Both the position numbers and the translations under genes were made by a program. DNA of 64,000 nucleotides from Nodularia spumigena CCY9414 (lineage in GTDB: Bacteria > Cyanobacteriota > Cyanobacteriia > Cyanobacteriales > Nostocaceae), in assembly GCF_000340565.2 (NCBI RefSeq), contig NZ_CP007203.1, positions 5,050,807 through 5,114,806 of the forward strand. The letters run 5' to 3'. Positions 22,012 to 31,389 of this stretch are shown here, one piece after another. Each line of letters begins with the position of its first letter. Position 1 is the first letter of the stretch. The notes below the pieces were generated by a model, which saw nothing but the letters and a program-made list of their open reading frames with translations, was not told the DNA's origin and did not search any database.

Positions 22012-22872
22012 CTATTTTTCCTGATGTGTACCATTTAACCAGGCTTCTAGGTCAGCAATGGTAGTAAAGTCTAGGAGGGCTTCCCCTAGGGACTCCAGTT
22101 GATTCAGGTCTAAGGAACGGATTTGAGCTTCTTGGTTGGGGGACAATACCCCACAGCGACGGTTCAACAGACGGATAATTAGCTGGGCTTCACCCTCCTG
22201 TCTACCTTCGGCTTTACCCTCCTTAGCTCCTAGTTGAAACACATCCCGATAGAATCTTGTCTGGGTAATATCTGCTGTTTTCAGGTCTAACATCTTCAAT
22301 ATTTCCTCTGGACTGATTTGGGGGAATTTGCTTACTAGTATAGCCTCGATCAGGTCTAGTCTTTGTGTGAATTGTGTTTTGTTCTCTACGTTTTGCAGTA
22401 GTTTTTGGGCTGCTTCACCTACCCGGTTTTGAGGGAGAACAATTAACTGTAATATTCCCAGGTTAGGACTTAGGTCTGTCTCTAATAGCAAGTCTTCCAG
22501 GTAAAGTCTCTGTACTTTTTGCTCTAAATCTCCATAAGGTATTTCTGACCCCAGTTCATGACTGCGGGATTTGAGGATGATTAGTCCCCGCCATGATCCG
22601 CTGATGTTGTATTGTTTCAGATATAAGTAAACTTCTGCAAAATAGCGCCCATAAAAACCTTTATCTGGTTGCATTTGGGCTTCCAGAAATACTATGGGTA
22701 GGTTGATGTCTTCCCCTATGGGAGTTAATACCCCATCGTGGCGAAATTCCTGTTCTTTAATCACAGGGGCGCAGTATTCAAACTCACAGTCTGGGGGAAT
22801 TCCCGGTATCAGTTCGGCAAGGATACCTGGTTGAGTTAGGAATATACGGTAAAATAGCTTATCTGTTTTCAT
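22012..22872 (-). CDS. Rpn-family putative nuclease, tandem copy 3
   Basis: This is the most upstream copy in transcription order, with a single RQEG unit in the linker and small differences (IGEDINLPIV; RLLNRRCG). The upstream spacer differs from that of the other two, so this is probably the ancestral left boundary of the duplication. Core nuclease motifs are present. Confidence 0.85.
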   Translation of the reverse strand: MKTDKLFYRIFLTQPGILAELIPGIPPDCEFEYCAPVIKEQEFRHDGVLTPIGEDINLPIVFLEAQMQPDKGFYGRYFAEVYLYLKQYNISGSWRGLIILKSRSHELGSEIPYGDLEQKVQRLYLEDLLLETDLSPNLGILQLIVLPQNRVGEAAQKLLQNVENKTQFTQRLDLIEAILVSKFPQISPEEILKMLDLKTADITQTRFYRDVFQLGAKEGKAEGRQEGEAQLIIRLLNRRCGVLSPNQEAQIRSLDLNQLESLGEALLDFTTIADLEAWLNGTHQEK

Positions 22873-22946
22873 TTGATCTCAGGGAATTGATCGCCCCAGG
22901 GTAGTGTTAAAGGCGCATAGGTACAAAAGCTGAGTTGGTCACGGAG

Positions 22947-23996
22947 TTATTTACTTGCATCATTTACATCTTTTACGTCTTTTGTCAATACTTTCTCACG
23001 AGAATATGTAGTAAGTTGCTTTAAATACATTTCCAGAAAGGCGATCGCGGCTATTGTTATGAGTAAGTTTATCCAGGCTCCAACGCTACCCAACAGATAA
23101 ATGTTCAGGCCTATGGCACTGGTAAATATCATATAGCTAATGGCTACCTGGGAGTGATTCCATCCGGCTTGGTGTAAGCGTTGATATAAGTGAGTGCGAT
23201 GGGCTTTAAAAATGTTTTCCCGGCGCTTTAACCTGCAAATTAAGGTATAAATAGCGTCTCCAGCGATGGGTAGGGTGATGGTTAAGGCCGACCATGATTG
23301 CACAGCAGAGGCATCATGGGAATAATTGAATAGGGCTATGGCTACTGTAGCCCCTAAGACAGTGCTACCTACATCTCCCATAAATATCTTGGCGGGGGAC
23401 CAGTTCCAGTACAAAAATCCCGCTAGAGCAGCGATTAGCAGCACCCACAGAGGTTGATTTCCCATCAGTGCTATCAAACTCAGTTGAATCATGGTTATCC
23501 CCCCTACTAGACCATCTAAACCATCCATGAAGTTGTAGAAGTTAATCAGGGCGGTCATACCCACGAGGGTGAGAAGGATAGCGACTGTAATACCAACCGG
23601 ACCGAGGTTGGTTAACCAGGGTTGGGGAAAGATACCAAAGAAAGATATGGCTATACTGGCTGCAACTATCTGTACTAAGTATCTCAGCCTAGCAGGAATG
23701 TGCGAACGGTCGTCCAGCAAGCCAACCACTGTCAGAGGGAGCAGAACTAACCAGATATGACTGACATTGATGTGGGCTGTACTGACGGTATTGGGGGTGA
23801 ATAGCCAGGAAAAGCACCAACTGACAATGAAGAAGGAGGCTACAAAACCCAGTCCTCCACCTCTGGGGGTGGGTTGAGTGTGGGAACTGCGCTCATTGGG
23901 AATATCTATGAGATGGGCGCTAAGTTGATTTTTGATCAGATAGACCAACAGACAACTAAGCAGGAAACTCAGGGGAATGAATATGAAGTAAATCAC
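22947..23996 (-). CDS. Undecaprenyl-phosphate sugar-1-phosphate transferase, MraY/WecA/WbpL family
   Basis: The integral membrane protein has about ten helices. Family motifs are TPRGGGLGF, LLDDRSHIP (catalytic Asp pair), NFYNFMDGLDGLVGG and IFMGDVGSTVLG. Such enzymes transfer GlcNAc-1-P or FucNAc-1-P to undecaprenyl phosphate and so start O-antigen or exopolysaccharide repeat units. Length of 349 aa is usual. It fits with the CapD/WbpM- and WbpV-like genes around it. Confidence 0.9.
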   Translation of the reverse strand: MIYFIFIPLSFLLSCLLVYLIKNQLSAHLIDIPNERSSHTQPTPRGGGLGFVASFFIVSWCFSWLFTPNTVSTAHINVSHIWLVLLPLTVVGLLDDRSHIPARLRYLVQIVAASIAISFFGIFPQPWLTNLGPVGITVAILLTLVGMTALINFYNFMDGLDGLVGGITMIQLSLIALMGNQPLWVLLIAALAGFLYWNWSPAKIFMGDVGSTVLGATVAIALFNYSHDASAVQSWSALTITLPIAGDAIYTLICRLKRRENIFKAHRTHLYQRLHQAGWNHSQVAISYMIFTSAIGLNIYLLGSVGAWINLLITIAAIAFLEMYLKQLTTYSREKVLTKDVKDVNDASK

Positions 23997-24126
23997 TTGG
24001 TATGAAATGGGTATTAGATGTAGATGTCTAAGTTAAAGCAAGTAGATGCCTGGGGTGTAATTTATAAATCTTTGTATAAAATTAATGGTTAATATTTGAT
24101 ATTATAATCTGTAATTGCAACTAGTC

Positions 24127-24341
24127 AGATCCCCGACTTCTGCTGATAATCTTCTGATGTCACCACAAGTACTGATAGAAGTCGGGGATCTTTGGGGAGT
24201 TAGATCCCCGACTTCTGCCGATAATCTTCTCATGTCACCACAAGTGCTGATAGAAGTCGGGGATCTTTGGGGAGTTAGATCCCCGACTTCTGCTGATAAT
24301 CTTCTCATGTGATCACAAGTGCTGATAGAAGTCGGGGATCT
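24127..24341. repeat. Three tandem 75-bp units of the GATCCCCGACTTC palindrome
   Basis: Units start at 24127, 24202 and 24277. Each has arms AGATCCCCGACTTCTG and AGAAGTCGGGGATCT around a 33-35 nt centre; the first two carry a TTTGGGGAGTT tail before the next unit. The third ends at the base before the epimerase stop codon, so on the minus strand its hairpin follows that gene immediately and may act as a terminator or processing site. Confidence 0.9.
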
Positions 24342-25304
24342 TTAGGCTTGACGAAAGTGACGGGCTGTGTATTGCAGTGCCTCATCAACGCTGATGGGTG
24401 GTGTCCAGTTGAGAAGAGTTTGGGTTTTGTGGATGTCTAGCTGGAGCGAGCTACAGAGGCGTTGGGCTACAGCTTTTTTACCTAGGAGGGATGCTGTAAA
24501 TTCCAGCCACTGCACAGGGATGGGGAGTAACCAGGCGGGTTTTCCTAGTGCATTGGACATCCGTCTGAGTAAGTCAGTGGTAGAGAGGTCTTCGTTATCA
24601 CTGACTAAGAATGTTTGGTTGGCTGCGGCAGGATGGGTGAGACAGTTAATGATTAAGTCCACTAGGTTGGGCAGTGCTACTAAACTACGACGGTTATGGA
24701 TAGCACCTAAGGGTAAAGGAAAGCCTTTGTCTAACCATCTCATCATAGAGAGGAAGTTAGCTTTGACACCCGGACCATATACTAGGGGGGGACGGATGAT
24801 GACTACTTCTAGTCCAGTTTCTGCGGACAGTTCCCGGATTTGGATTTCGGCTTCAGCTTTGGAAATACCGTAGGGGTCTTGGGGCGCGGGGGTGTCGTCT
24901 GCGGTGAAGGGACAACCAGGGGTAGTTTTTTCACCGTTAACTTTGATGGAACTTAAGTAGATGAAGCGTTTAACACCATGTTGGGCGGCTTGGCGAGCTA
25001 GGTTGAGAGTAGCTTCGGTATTTATTGCCCGGAAGGCGGCGAGGGGGTCTGCCGCAGTGTCTTTCATTTGGTGTACTCGGGCAGCTAAGTGGATGATACA
25101 ATCAACTCGTGCTAGTATGTCCTGGCGTTGGTTGAGGTCATCCAGAGATGCGATCTCAACTGTCTGTATGGGGTAAGAAAGATTGACTTGACTTTGGCCA
25201 GAACGAACTGCCGCAAAAATAAGGTTAGTTTGGGGGGTATGCACAAGCTGATGACAAATGGCTTGTCCTACAAAGCCATTTGCACCTGTAATGAGAATAT
25301 TCAT
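24342..25304 (-). CDS. NAD-dependent 4-keto reductase/epimerase, WbpV/GalE-like SDR
   Basis: This is an extended short-chain dehydrogenase with LITGANGFVGQAI at the N-terminus, a catalytic YGISKAEAE segment and VIIRPPLVYGPG. It is most like enzymes that reduce the 4-keto intermediate from CapD/WbpM dehydratases to UDP-FucNAc or UDP-QuiNAc. The start overlaps the stop of the upstream small gene by 4 nt, which implies translational coupling. Confidence 0.85.
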   Translation of the reverse strand: MNILITGANGFVGQAICHQLVHTPQTNLIFAAVRSGQSQVNLSYPIQTVEIASLDDLNQRQDILARVDCIIHLAARVHQMKDTAADPLAAFRAINTEATLNLARQAAQHGVKRFIYLSSIKVNGEKTTPGCPFTADDTPAPQDPYGISKAEAEIQIRELSAETGLEVVIIRPPLVYGPGVKANFLSMMRWLDKGFPLPLGAIHNRRSLVALPNLVDLIINCLTHPAAANQTFLVSDNEDLSTTDLLRRMSNALGKPAWLLPIPVQWLEFTASLLGKKAVAQRLCSSLQLDIHKTQTLLNWTPPISVDEALQYTARHFRQA

Positions 25305-25525
25305 AGCTGCTGTAGAGATAAGGCCTGTTTTTTGGGGCAGCGGATTAACTGAAAGATTTTGGTAAGGTTTTTAGAAAATAGTTTAAACAGCTTGGTGTCT
25401 ACTTGGTTGGAGAATTTAAATCCCTGACGCTGGTAAAGTTGTTCAAACTTACCACAAACATTAAAAGGGTGGTGCTTTGGACTAGCCATTAAAACACATC
25501 CGATGAACCCATCTGCTACTGTCAT
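25301..25525 (-). CDS. Small unknown protein (74 aa), translationally coupled
   Basis: I do not recognise it. It is basic and hydrophobic in patches, starts MTVADGFIGCVLMASPKHHP and has no membrane helix of full length. Its ATG overlaps the stop of the glycosyltransferase upstream by 4 nt and its stop overlaps the next start by 4 nt. Such tight packing argues for a real gene or the C-terminal relic of a larger transferase. Confidence 0.6.
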   Translation of the reverse strand: MTVADGFIGCVLMASPKHHPFNVCGKFEQLYQRQGFKFSNQVDTKLFKLFSKNLTKIFQLIRCPKKQALSLQQL

Positions 25526-26724
25526 AAGTCTAAACCTTGGTTTTTTCCGTGTGAATAGCCAGCCTTTTCCTCCTGGTTGGGTAATCTGTTAGAGGCTACA
25601 TTTTGGCTCAATTCATTATAGATATCCAAATGATCTGAGACAATTTGCTCGATTGAGAAAATTGCTTCAGCCCGCTTACGTCCAGCAGCACCCATGCTTG
25701 TTCGTAACTCTGGATTGAGGAGGAGGGTCTTGATGGCTGCTGCTAAAGAAGTGGCGTTTTTTGGAGGTACTAATAAACCTGTTACTTGAGATTCTATGGC
25801 ATCGCGACAGCCAGGAATATCAGTTGTAACAACTGGGCGACCACAGGCTGCGGCTTCAATGAGAACTTTAGGTAAGCCTTCGCCATAGCTGGGTAGTACT
25901 ACCAAGTGTGCTTGTGCCAGAATATGAGGCATATTAGTGCAGTGGCCCCACCATTCAATCACAGATTGTTTATGCCAGGTCTCAAGCTGTTCTTTTGACA
26001 ACGAAGCAGGATTTGCAGGATCAGTATCGCCCACAAGGACAAAACGAGCTTTAACTCCTTCTGATTGGAGATGATGAGCAGCCTCCACAAATTCTCTTAC
26101 TCCTTTGCTAATTAACATGCGACTGGCCATCAAAACTAACGGTATCCCTACAGGTTCAGGTTGGACATGAAATTCTTGTAAGCTGACACCAGAACCAGGA
26201 ATTAACTTGAAGGATTTTGTAGATAGTTTGGCGATTTTTTGAATTATTACCAAATTATCAGGATTTTGTACCACAATACGAAGATTAGGATGTCCCAGAG
26301 CCAAAGGATAAATTTGATTGGCTATCACCCGAATCAGTCGAGCTCGCAAACTAGAATCTGTGAAGACAAAACCAAGTCCGGAAATAGCAGATACTACACT
26401 AGGAATTCTGGCTATACGGGCTGCTATACCGCCTATAATGACAGGTTTAATAGTAACTAGATGGACTATATCAGGTCGTATATTTTTATAGATATGGAAT
26501 ATCTCTAATATTAACTTCATTGAACTAATGAGATTAGTGTCACTGCGATGAAGAGATAGGGGATGAACGTGTAATCCATATGACTGCATCTGTGTAAGAT
26601 GTTTAGTGATACCTGTGGCAATGTGGACTTCGTAACCTAAATTTATTGCTTTCAAGGCAATCGGTAAGCGATGGGAAAGAAAAAACCAATCCACATTAAT
26701 TATGAAAAGCAGTTTCTTAGACAT
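25522..26724 (-). CDS. Glycosyltransferase family 4
   Basis: The N-terminal domain begins LLFIINVDWFFLSHRLPIAL and contains HLVTIKPVIIGGIAARIA, as in WbpT/TuaC-like GT4 enzymes. The C-terminal GT-B domain has VLPSYGEGLPKVLIEAAACGRPVVTT, the E-x7-E nucleotide-sugar-binding loop. It probably transfers a sugar to the lipid-linked repeat unit on the cytoplasmic face. Length of 400 aa is normal. Confidence 0.88.
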   Translation of the reverse strand: MSKKLLFIINVDWFFLSHRLPIALKAINLGYEVHIATGITKHLTQMQSYGLHVHPLSLHRSDTNLISSMKLILEIFHIYKNIRPDIVHLVTIKPVIIGGIAARIARIPSVVSAISGLGFVFTDSSLRARLIRVIANQIYPLALGHPNLRIVVQNPDNLVIIQKIAKLSTKSFKLIPGSGVSLQEFHVQPEPVGIPLVLMASRMLISKGVREFVEAAHHLQSEGVKARFVLVGDTDPANPASLSKEQLETWHKQSVIEWWGHCTNMPHILAQAHLVVLPSYGEGLPKVLIEAAACGRPVVTTDIPGCRDAIESQVTGLLVPPKNATSLAAAIKTLLLNPELRTSMGAAGRKRAEAIFSIEQIVSDHLDIYNELSQNVASNRLPNQEEKAGYSHGKNQGLDL

Positions 26725-26802
26725 AAGTTTCAGTGGCGTTGTAGATTATTTTTAGCCATTAACTTGTAAGCTCTTGATTCAGAATATCGAAATTAAGAAG
26801 TT

Positions 26803-26867
26803 AGATCCCCGACTTCTATCAGCACTTGTGATCAGATAACAAGATTGTGTTCAGAAGTCGGGGATCT
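26803..26867. repeat. Palindromic repeat, GATCCCCGACTTC family
   Basis: Arms AGATCCCCGACTTCT and AGAAGTCGGGGATCT surround a 35-nt loop (ATCAGCACTTGTGATCAG...), whose start is the inverse of the centre of the units at 24127-24341. It lies between two exopolysaccharide genes. Confidence 0.85.
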
Positions 26868-26916
26868 TTGTCTTTGACCTATTAACTAAGATTGTGTTTT
26901 CAAACTTCTATTTAAT

Positions 26917-27924
26917 TTACACCTGATAATAATCCCTATACCAATCGATAAAACGCCTGATACCCACCTCAATGGGAGTGGCGGGTTTAAACCCCACATC
27001 TGCAATTAAATCATCCACATCAGCATAGGTCATGGTTACATCTCCGGGTTGCAAAGGCAACATATTCTTTTGCGCCTTCATCCCCAAGCAGTCTTCTATC
27101 ACCTCAATGAAATGCAACAACTCCACAGGATTATTATTCCCAATGTTATAGATTTTATAGGGTGCTTTACTAGTCCCTGGGTCAGGTTTATCCCCTGACC
27201 AATGAGGATTACCTTGGGGGATATTATCGGTAACTATTACCACACCTTCGATAATATCATCAATGTAAGTAAAATCACGTTTCATTTTACCATAATTGAA
27301 TACATCAATGGGTTGACCTGATAAAATGGCTTTGGTAAATAAAAATAAAGCCATGTCTGGTCTTCCCCAAGGACCATAAACGGTAAAAAAGCGCAGTCCC
27401 GTAGTGGGTAAGCCGTAGAGGTGGCTGTAAGTATGTGCCATTAGCTCGTTGGCTTTTTTACTGGCAGCATATAAACTAATGGGGTGGTCCACGTTGTCAT
27501 GGATGGAAAAAGGGGTTTTAGTATTAGCTCCATAGACAGAACTGGAGGAGGCAAATACTAAATGTTTGACTTGGGAGTGACGACAACCTTCTAAGATGTT
27601 GGTGAATCCGAGAATATTACTGTTAATATAGGCGTGGGGATTTTGGAGAGAATACCTCACCCCAGCTTGGGCTGCGAGGTTGACAACTACATCAAATTGA
27701 TGTGTTGTAAATAGGTTGTTGATTCCCTCTTGATCCCCTAAGTCCAGTTGAGTAAAGGTGAATAGCTGCTGTGATTGCAGTTGAGCCAGGCGAGCTTGTT
27801 TGAGGGAAACGTCATAGTAGTTATTCAGGTTATCGATTCCTATAACTTCGTCACCGCGGTTTAATAGTCGCTGGCTCAGGTGGAAGCCAATAAAGCCTGC
27901 AGCACCTGTAACTAAGATTTTCAT
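26917..27924 (-). CDS. UDP-glucuronate 4-epimerase-like SDR
   Basis: The 335-aa protein has [34 protein letters not shown], catalytic Tyr-Lys YAASKKANE and [18 protein letters not shown], all hallmarks of bacterial UDP-GlcA 4-epimerases (CapI type). It interconverts UDP-GlcA and UDP-GalA for polysaccharide. It is separated by 92 bp from the upstream sugar-dehydrogenase gene, which can supply uronic-acid donors. Confidence 0.9.
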   Translation of the reverse strand: MKILVTGAAGFIGFHLSQRLLNRGDEVIGIDNLNNYYDVSLKQARLAQLQSQQLFTFTQLDLGDQEGINNLFTTHQFDVVVNLAAQAGVRYSLQNPHAYINSNILGFTNILEGCRHSQVKHLVFASSSSVYGANTKTPFSIHDNVDHPISLYAASKKANELMAHTYSHLYGLPTTGLRFFTVYGPWGRPDMALFLFTKAILSGQPIDVFNYGKMKRDFTYIDDIIEGVVIVTDNIPQGNPHWSGDKPDPGTSKAPYKIYNIGNNNPVELLHFIEVIEDCLGMKAQKNMLPLQPGDVTMTYADVDDLIADVGFKPATPIEVGIRRFIDWYRDYYQV

Positions 27925-28016
27925 AATTTTTCTGTTGGCATCCTAGGATTTAGATATTTCCCCAAAAAATTCCGTAACAATCTATTTTAAGTTACACATC
28001 TTAAAACTATTTAAAA

Positions 28017-29306
28017 CTATAAACTCCAGTAAGTCATTGTATTAGGAATACTCGATGGATTTAAAACAGATTTGACATCCATCACAACACCAGAAGATCC
28101 TAAGCAACCTAATAGTTCTTCCCGTGGTAAGTCTAGGTAAAACCGATGATTGACAGCCAAGATTAATCCATCTAGATGGCATAGCTGCTGCCACTCTACT
28201 AATTCAACTCCGTATTCCTGTTGTGCTTCTTGGGCATCGGCTAGGGGGTCGTGAATTAGGGGTTCAATGCCAAATTGCTGTAACTCTTTGATAATATCAG
28301 GGATGCGGCTATTTCTCAGGTCGGGGACATTTTCTTTAAAGGTTAATCCTAAAATACCGATGCGGCTGCCTTGAATTGGGATTTTAGCTTGTATGAGTAG
28401 TTTCACCAATCGCTGGGCTAGGTACATTCCCATCTGGTCATTAATGCGTCTTCCTGCTAAGATAACTTCGGGATGATAACCAAGGGTTTCTGCTTTGGCG
28501 GTGAGGTAATAAGGATCAACACCGATACAGTGACCACCCACTAACCCAGGGGTAAAGGGAAGAAAATTCCATTTAGTTTGGGACGCTTGTAACACGTCAT
28601 GGGTACGGATATTGAGGCGATCGCAAATTAAAGCCAATTCGTTCATAAAGGCAATATTCAGGTCACGCTGGGTATTTTCGATAACTTTGGCCATTTCTGC
28701 TACCTGAATGGAAGGGGCGCGATGAATACCAGCTGTGATAATTTGACCGTAAACTGTAGCAATACGTTCTAGGGTTTCTTCATCTTCCCCCGCCACAACT
28801 TTGGTGATTTTCTCTAGGGTATGTAACTTATCACCGGGGTTAATTCTTTCAGGGGAATAACCCAGTTTAAAGTCTATCCCCTGTTTTAACCCAGAAATTT
28901 GGGCGATCGCAAGTCCGCAGATTTCTTCTGTCACTCCCGGATAAACTGTAGACTCGTAAACCACCACTGCACCGGGTTGAATGACTTTACCAATGGTGTG
29001 GGAGGCTTTAATGAGGGGAGTGAGATTAGGTTGATGATTGTCATCCACAGGGGTGGGAACACAGACGATAAAAAAGTTCCTGTCTTGGAGAGTGGCTAGA
29101 TTATCGCTCAGGTGTAAGGATGTTTGAGTCAGGGTGTGACTTTCTACTTCTTTCGTGGTATCGATTCCTGCTTTCAAGTCATGGATGCGATCGGGGTTGA
29201 TATCAAAGCCCACTACATCCGGGAATTTTTCTGCTAGGGCTAAAGCCACGGGTAAGCCAACATAGCCTAAACCAAGCACGGCAATGCGATGATTTTCTGT
29301 GTTCAT
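28017..29306 (-). CDS. UDP-sugar 6-dehydrogenase, VipA/TviB/WbpO type
   Basis: The N-terminal Rossmann motif is VLGLGYVGLPVALAL, the catalytic Cys lies in GGHCIGVDPYYLT, and the C-terminal segment has LGLTFKENVPDLRNS. The sequence resembles UDP-GalNAc/GlcNAc dehydrogenases of the TviB group more than UDP-glucose dehydrogenases. It oxidises the C6 hydroxyl to a carboxylate in two NAD-dependent steps. Length of 429 aa is standard. Confidence 0.88.
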   Translation of the reverse strand: MNTENHRIAVLGLGYVGLPVALALAEKFPDVVGFDINPDRIHDLKAGIDTTKEVESHTLTQTSLHLSDNLATLQDRNFFIVCVPTPVDDNHQPNLTPLIKASHTIGKVIQPGAVVVYESTVYPGVTEEICGLAIAQISGLKQGIDFKLGYSPERINPGDKLHTLEKITKVVAGEDEETLERIATVYGQIITAGIHRAPSIQVAEMAKVIENTQRDLNIAFMNELALICDRLNIRTHDVLQASQTKWNFLPFTPGLVGGHCIGVDPYYLTAKAETLGYHPEVILAGRRINDQMGMYLAQRLVKLLIQAKIPIQGSRIGILGLTFKENVPDLRNSRIPDIIKELQQFGIEPLIHDPLADAQEAQQEYGVELVEWQQLCHLDGLILAVNHRFYLDLPREELLGCLGSSGVVMDVKSVLNPSSIPNTMTYWSL

Positions 29307-29902
29307 AGATAAAGTTTGGATAAATCTAGGTAAACATTCTGCCGCAATAAGTCATAGATTGATCACTCTATGGGGTGGCGGGGAGTATTAATTGTAAGCG
29401 ATCGCCCTCTGATATTTCTCAGGAACAGATTTGTGCGATCGCCTGCCATTGTACTAATGAATTGTAACACTCAGTATAGTTTTTCTACATCAGGGCAAGG
29501 TTACAATTGTAACTGTTTTACAATCACCATTACTTTTCAGCTAAAATCAGAGATAATCCCAGATCAATAATCTCCTGGCGATCGACCATCTTCTCTAATG
29601 TTTCTATATCGTAAATCCCCTCTGCTACTTCCAAGGATGCTGCATTGAGGGCTTGTTCGTAACTGTCTTCTAGACACAGGCGCAGTTCTGGAGGTTGCAG
29701 ATAATACCCTCCTACTTTGCGCCGTTTATTTTTCCTTTGAATCTCCAGAGCCGAGTTACGAATAGAAACATCCCAAGAACGTGTAGTCCTATTTTCAGCC
29801 TCTTGTTTAATCAGATGCAGGAGCAGAATTTTCCCATGACTACAAATATTATTGATTTTGTCGTCTTTGCATTTAATCTCATAAAATTGTAGTTTTGCGT
29901 AG

Positions 29903-31180
29903 TCAAACGTAGCTATACCCGTCACTACAATGAACCTTAGTAATATCTTTCATTGTTGAAAATTCAACTCTAAAACCATTGATAACAATCTCACATCCGT
30001 TTTTTGTGGGAGTTTTAACACGACTTACATACTTTCCAGAAGTTATGTTTTTACGATCTTTGTGCAAAGTAGCCTTAACAAAATCTCCTGTAGAAACATG
30101 AGTGAATATTTTTTTAGGCTCAGTGCAAGGAAAACCAAATTTATTGATCCTACAGAATCTTCTGCAACTATGCCCCGTGCTTTTTACTGTTAAAATTTTT
30201 GTTGTCAGTATTTTGAGAGTTTCAACTTTTCCTACACAAGCAGCATCAATCCAATGAGTTTTAGGCAATCCTAAACGAGTTCTATTAAACTTAGTTAAAC
30301 CTCCTGAACCTGTTGTTATAGGTAATCCAGTTTCTTTTAACTTATTAAATAAAGCCCATCTCGTTGAATTTACAGCAGACGCATCTTTTAGTGGACGCTT
30401 GGCTTGGGATAAAATTTGCTTCAACAACTCAGGCTTTTTTGCTAAAAACTTCTCAATATCTTGAGTACCTTTTTTGATATTGCATTTCTCACAAGCTAGA
30501 CACAAATTAGAAATTCTATTAGTTCCTCCTTTGGCTTTTGGTTTAATATGCTCAACTTGTAAAGGGACATTTTCCGCAGTACAGTATGCACATTTTCTAT
30601 TCCATTTATTCAAAAGATATTCACGGACTTCATACCCTTGTAACTCTCCCTGTTGATACTCAAAGCCTGATATCTCCGGGTTTTCTAGCTGCTGTAGGTC
30701 AAACCTAGCAAGCTCTTCAACTATGTCAGTTATTGGGGCAAAATTACATAATCTTTTAACCCAAGTGTTAATAGTTAAAACTCTATGGCTTAAAGAAGGT
30801 GCTAACCAACCTTGAGGTTTAGTGCGGTTAAGAAATCTAGCTTGACGATAACGAGTATGTCTAGAACGTCTTCCTCGCCTTACTCCTTTTCGAGTTTCTA
30901 GGCTTTCTTTAATAGCTAAACCTCTGTGTTGTAATTCCATACCCCAGATGACTTTATTATTTTGAACTAACGCAAAACCTGTAGTTTTACTCCCTGGATC
31001 TATTTTTAATTCAATCGGTTGAGTTGGAACTTCAGATTTAGGTTCTTTCAAAATTATGGTAAATGGAAATCTTCTAAATACAGCAGCTTTTTGTTGATTT
31101 AATAAAAAACGTGCATCTCCTGGATGAATTGGAGTAAGTGGTTTTTTGTTGGTATCAAGAACTAGAACAAAATTAGACAT
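29903..31180 (-). CDS. iscB: IscB RNA-guided nuclease (OMEGA system, Cas9 ancestor family)
   Basis: The 425-aa protein has all IscB parts in order: PLMP-type N-terminus (NKKPLTPIHPGDARFLLNQ), RuvC-I IDPGSKTTGFAL (D61), Arg-rich bridge helix RRGRRSRHTRYRQARFLNR, RuvC-II DIVEELARFD (E155/E156), HNH with CAYC...VEHIKPKAKGGTNRISNL (H211) and paired Cys, RuvC-III HWIDAACVG (D312), and a C-terminal TAM-interaction region. Catalytic residues appear intact. IscB cuts DNA with an omega-RNA guide. The element lies inside the exopolysaccharide locus in the same strand sense, so read-through transcription is likely. Confidence 0.93.
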   Translation of the reverse strand: MSNFVLVLDTNKKPLTPIHPGDARFLLNQQKAAVFRRFPFTIILKEPKSEVPTQPIELKIDPGSKTTGFALVQNNKVIWGMELQHRGLAIKESLETRKGVRRGRRSRHTRYRQARFLNRTKPQGWLAPSLSHRVLTINTWVKRLCNFAPITDIVEELARFDLQQLENPEISGFEYQQGELQGYEVREYLLNKWNRKCAYCTAENVPLQVEHIKPKAKGGTNRISNLCLACEKCNIKKGTQDIEKFLAKKPELLKQILSQAKRPLKDASAVNSTRWALFNKLKETGLPITTGSGGLTKFNRTRLGLPKTHWIDAACVGKVETLKILTTKILTVKSTGHSCRRFCRINKFGFPCTEPKKIFTHVSTGDFVKATLHKDRKNITSGKYVSRVKTPTKNGCEIVINGFRVEFSTMKDITKVHCSDGYSYV

Positions 31181-31389
31181 TTAAATTTCACCTTTTCAGG
31201 GTAATGTTTGCTTCAACCTTGTTATCTGAGCTTGTTATGCTAAATACACTATCCTTGCGGATTGTTTAATAAGTAGCAACATGGCAGGGGACTAGCGAAT
31301 CCCAAGGTGTTATGACCTAGATAACGTTTACTCATGTTTTGAGTGGTTTGGTTCACATAAACTACAGATTACTCCGTTTATTTATGCTC
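31181..31389 (-). ncRNA. Predicted omega-RNA of the IscB element
   Basis: In IscB systems the omega-RNA lies just 5' of iscB on the same strand, with the guide at its 5' end in the flanking DNA. This 209-nt region is non-coding and foldable (for example CCACTC...GAGT and GGGATTCGCTAGTCCC). The expected guide is the last 15-16 nt of the DUF29 5' part, reading GAAATGAGCAGAGA just upstream of 31389. Confidence 0.7.

Larger units (their letters stand above)
29866..31389 (-). mobile_element. IscB-carrying (ISC/IS200-IS605-like) non-autonomous element
   Basis: The boundaries are read from the break in the DUF29 gene and are accurate to a few bases. The element is about 1.52 kb and carries only iscB plus an upstream non-coding region. 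There is no tnpA, no terminal inverted repeat and no clear target duplication, as expected for mobilisation in trans by a Y1 transposase. Confidence 0.8.

Noticed and set aside
24127-24341. Regular 75-bp repetition resembling a CRISPR array
   Set aside because: The whole unit is repeated, including the centre, so there are no unique spacers; the arms belong to a palindromic repeat family found singly elsewhere.
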